From Planctomycetaceae bacterium (lineage in GTDB: Bacteria > Planctomycetota > Planctomycetia > Planctomycetales > Planctomycetaceae), in assembly GCA_041398785.1 (NCBI GenBank), contig JAWKUA010000003.1, positions 124,001-188,000 on the forward strand: a stretch of DNA of 64,000 nt, given 5' to 3'. Positions 63,517 through 64,000 of this stretch are shown here, one piece after another; position 1 is the first letter of the stretch; every line of letters begins with the position of its first letter. Under the pieces are notes generated by a model. The model was not told the origin of the DNA. It did not search any database and saw only the letters and a list, made by a program, of their open reading frames with translations. A program made the position numbers and the translations under genes.

Positions 63517-64000
63517 ATGAGCAACCATCAGCCAGTCGCCGAATCGTGGAAGTTCTGCCCTCGCTGCGGTGCGGAAGCCGACGTCACCGGTCGCAATCCG
63601 TTCCACTGCAACTCCTGCGGACACACGCACTACTTCTCTCCGGTCACAGCCGTCGGCGCGATCACAACGGACGCGGACGGCAACGTGATGCTGCTGATTC
63701 GGGCAAAGGATCCCGGCAAAGGCAAATTCGGTCTGCCCGGTGGTTTCGTGGATCCCGGTGAATCGGCCGAAGACGCGCTGCGGCGAGAAGTGTTTGAAGA
63801 AGTTTGCCTGCAGGTCACGCGGCTGACCTTCCTGGCAACATTCCCCAACAGCTACGAGTTCGCCGGAACCGCAATTCCCGTGACCGATCTGTTCTTCATC
63901 GCGGAAGTTCAGTCGTTCGACGGTATCGCTGTGCAGGACGGTGAAATCGCCGCGTGGCACTTCTGCCGCCCCGGTCCGAGCGAACTGGGCAACATGGCGT
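63517..64000 (+). CDS. Nudix hydrolase with N-terminal zinc ribbon, partial at right edge
   Basis: The frame from ATG 63517 (161 codons visible, open at the right edge) starts MSNHQPVAESWKFCPRCG and has a second CNSCG at about residue 30, a zinc ribbon seen in NudC-like and ADP-ribose-type Nudix proteins. The Nudix box runs from about residue 73, GGFVDPGESAEDALRREVFE then EVCL, matching Gx5Ex7REUxEExGU except that the last Gly is Cys. It cleaves nucleoside diphosphate-linked compounds; the substrate cannot be told. The C-terminus lies outside the window. Confidence 0.85.
   Translation, partial: MSNHQPVAESWKFCPRCGAEADVTGRNPFHCNSCGHTHYFSPVTAVGAITTDADGNVMLLIRAKDPGKGKFGLPGGFVDPGESAEDALRREVFEEVCLQVTRLTFLATFPNSYEFAGTAIPVTDLFFIAEVQSFDGIAVQDGEIAAWHFCRPGPSELGNMA

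Overview
The window looks like chromosomal DNA of a planctomycete (Planctomycetota, most likely Planctomycetales). The evidence is the lineage-typical families: two PVC-type membrane-bound dehydrogenases ending in cytochrome c domains, two PSCyt1/DUF1549/DUF1553 proteins paired with DUF1501 proteins, an NPYAAP-type membrane protein, high GC, and many palindromic intergenic repeats. I cannot fix the genus. Nothing indicates a plasmid or prophage. I saw no tRNA, rRNA or CRISPR array.

Left part (1-13.4 kb): a partial mobA runs off the left edge and diverges from argS. A TraB/GumN-like secreted protein and a short RecQ helicase follow. A nitrate assimilation block lies on the minus strand: narK transporter, a siroheme nitrite reductase with a C-terminal rubredoxin-like domain, a fused DmsB/DmsC-type iron-sulfur and membrane-anchor protein, and a molybdopterin nitrate reductase. 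MobA would supply its bis-MGD cofactor. The electron route implied (quinol to a cytoplasmic assimilatory nitrate reductase through a DMSO-reductase-like anchor) is unusual. The spacers of this block hold nested palindromic repeats.

Centre-left (14-31.5 kb): metG; a small antitoxin-like gene followed by a broken PemK/MazF-like toxin remnant; a three-gene unit of two coiled-coil proteins and a YjbQ-family enzyme; a 1326-residue esterase/dehydrogenase/cytochrome c fusion; KDPG aldolase; and the replication cluster dnaN-dciA-gyrB, without dnaA or recF beside it. A cupredoxin-like protein, a lone ftsW/rodA-family gene and a small NPYAAP membrane protein follow.

Middle (31.5-43.2 kb): a DUF1501 gene and a PSCyt1/DUF1549/DUF1553 gene, each broken by one apparent single-base deletion. 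The second also carries two palindromic repeats inserted in frame. Then come a lipoprotein, an imuA-imuB mutagenesis pair without dnaE2, 2-keto-3-deoxygluconate kinase and a TVP38/DedA-like protein.

Right part (43.3-64 kb): a second large dehydrogenase/cytochrome c protein, a NamZ-like muramidase, a protein with two penicillin-binding-type active sites flanking a peptidoglycan-binding domain, a K+ channel with RCK domains and a non-canonical filter, a 46-residue Lys/Ala-rich histone-like gene found by direct reading (strong Shine-Dalgarno and terminator), two TIM-barrel epimerases, an SDR, an AAA+ ATPase, SixA, an M20 amidohydrolase, an intact PSCyt1/DUF1549/DUF1553 plus DUF1501 pair, and a partial Nudix gene at the right edge.

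Functionally the window combines nitrogen assimilation, uronate/KDG catabolism (kdgK and eda), peptidoglycan turnover, replication and translation housekeeping, and the secreted redox and carbohydrate-related families typical of the phylum.
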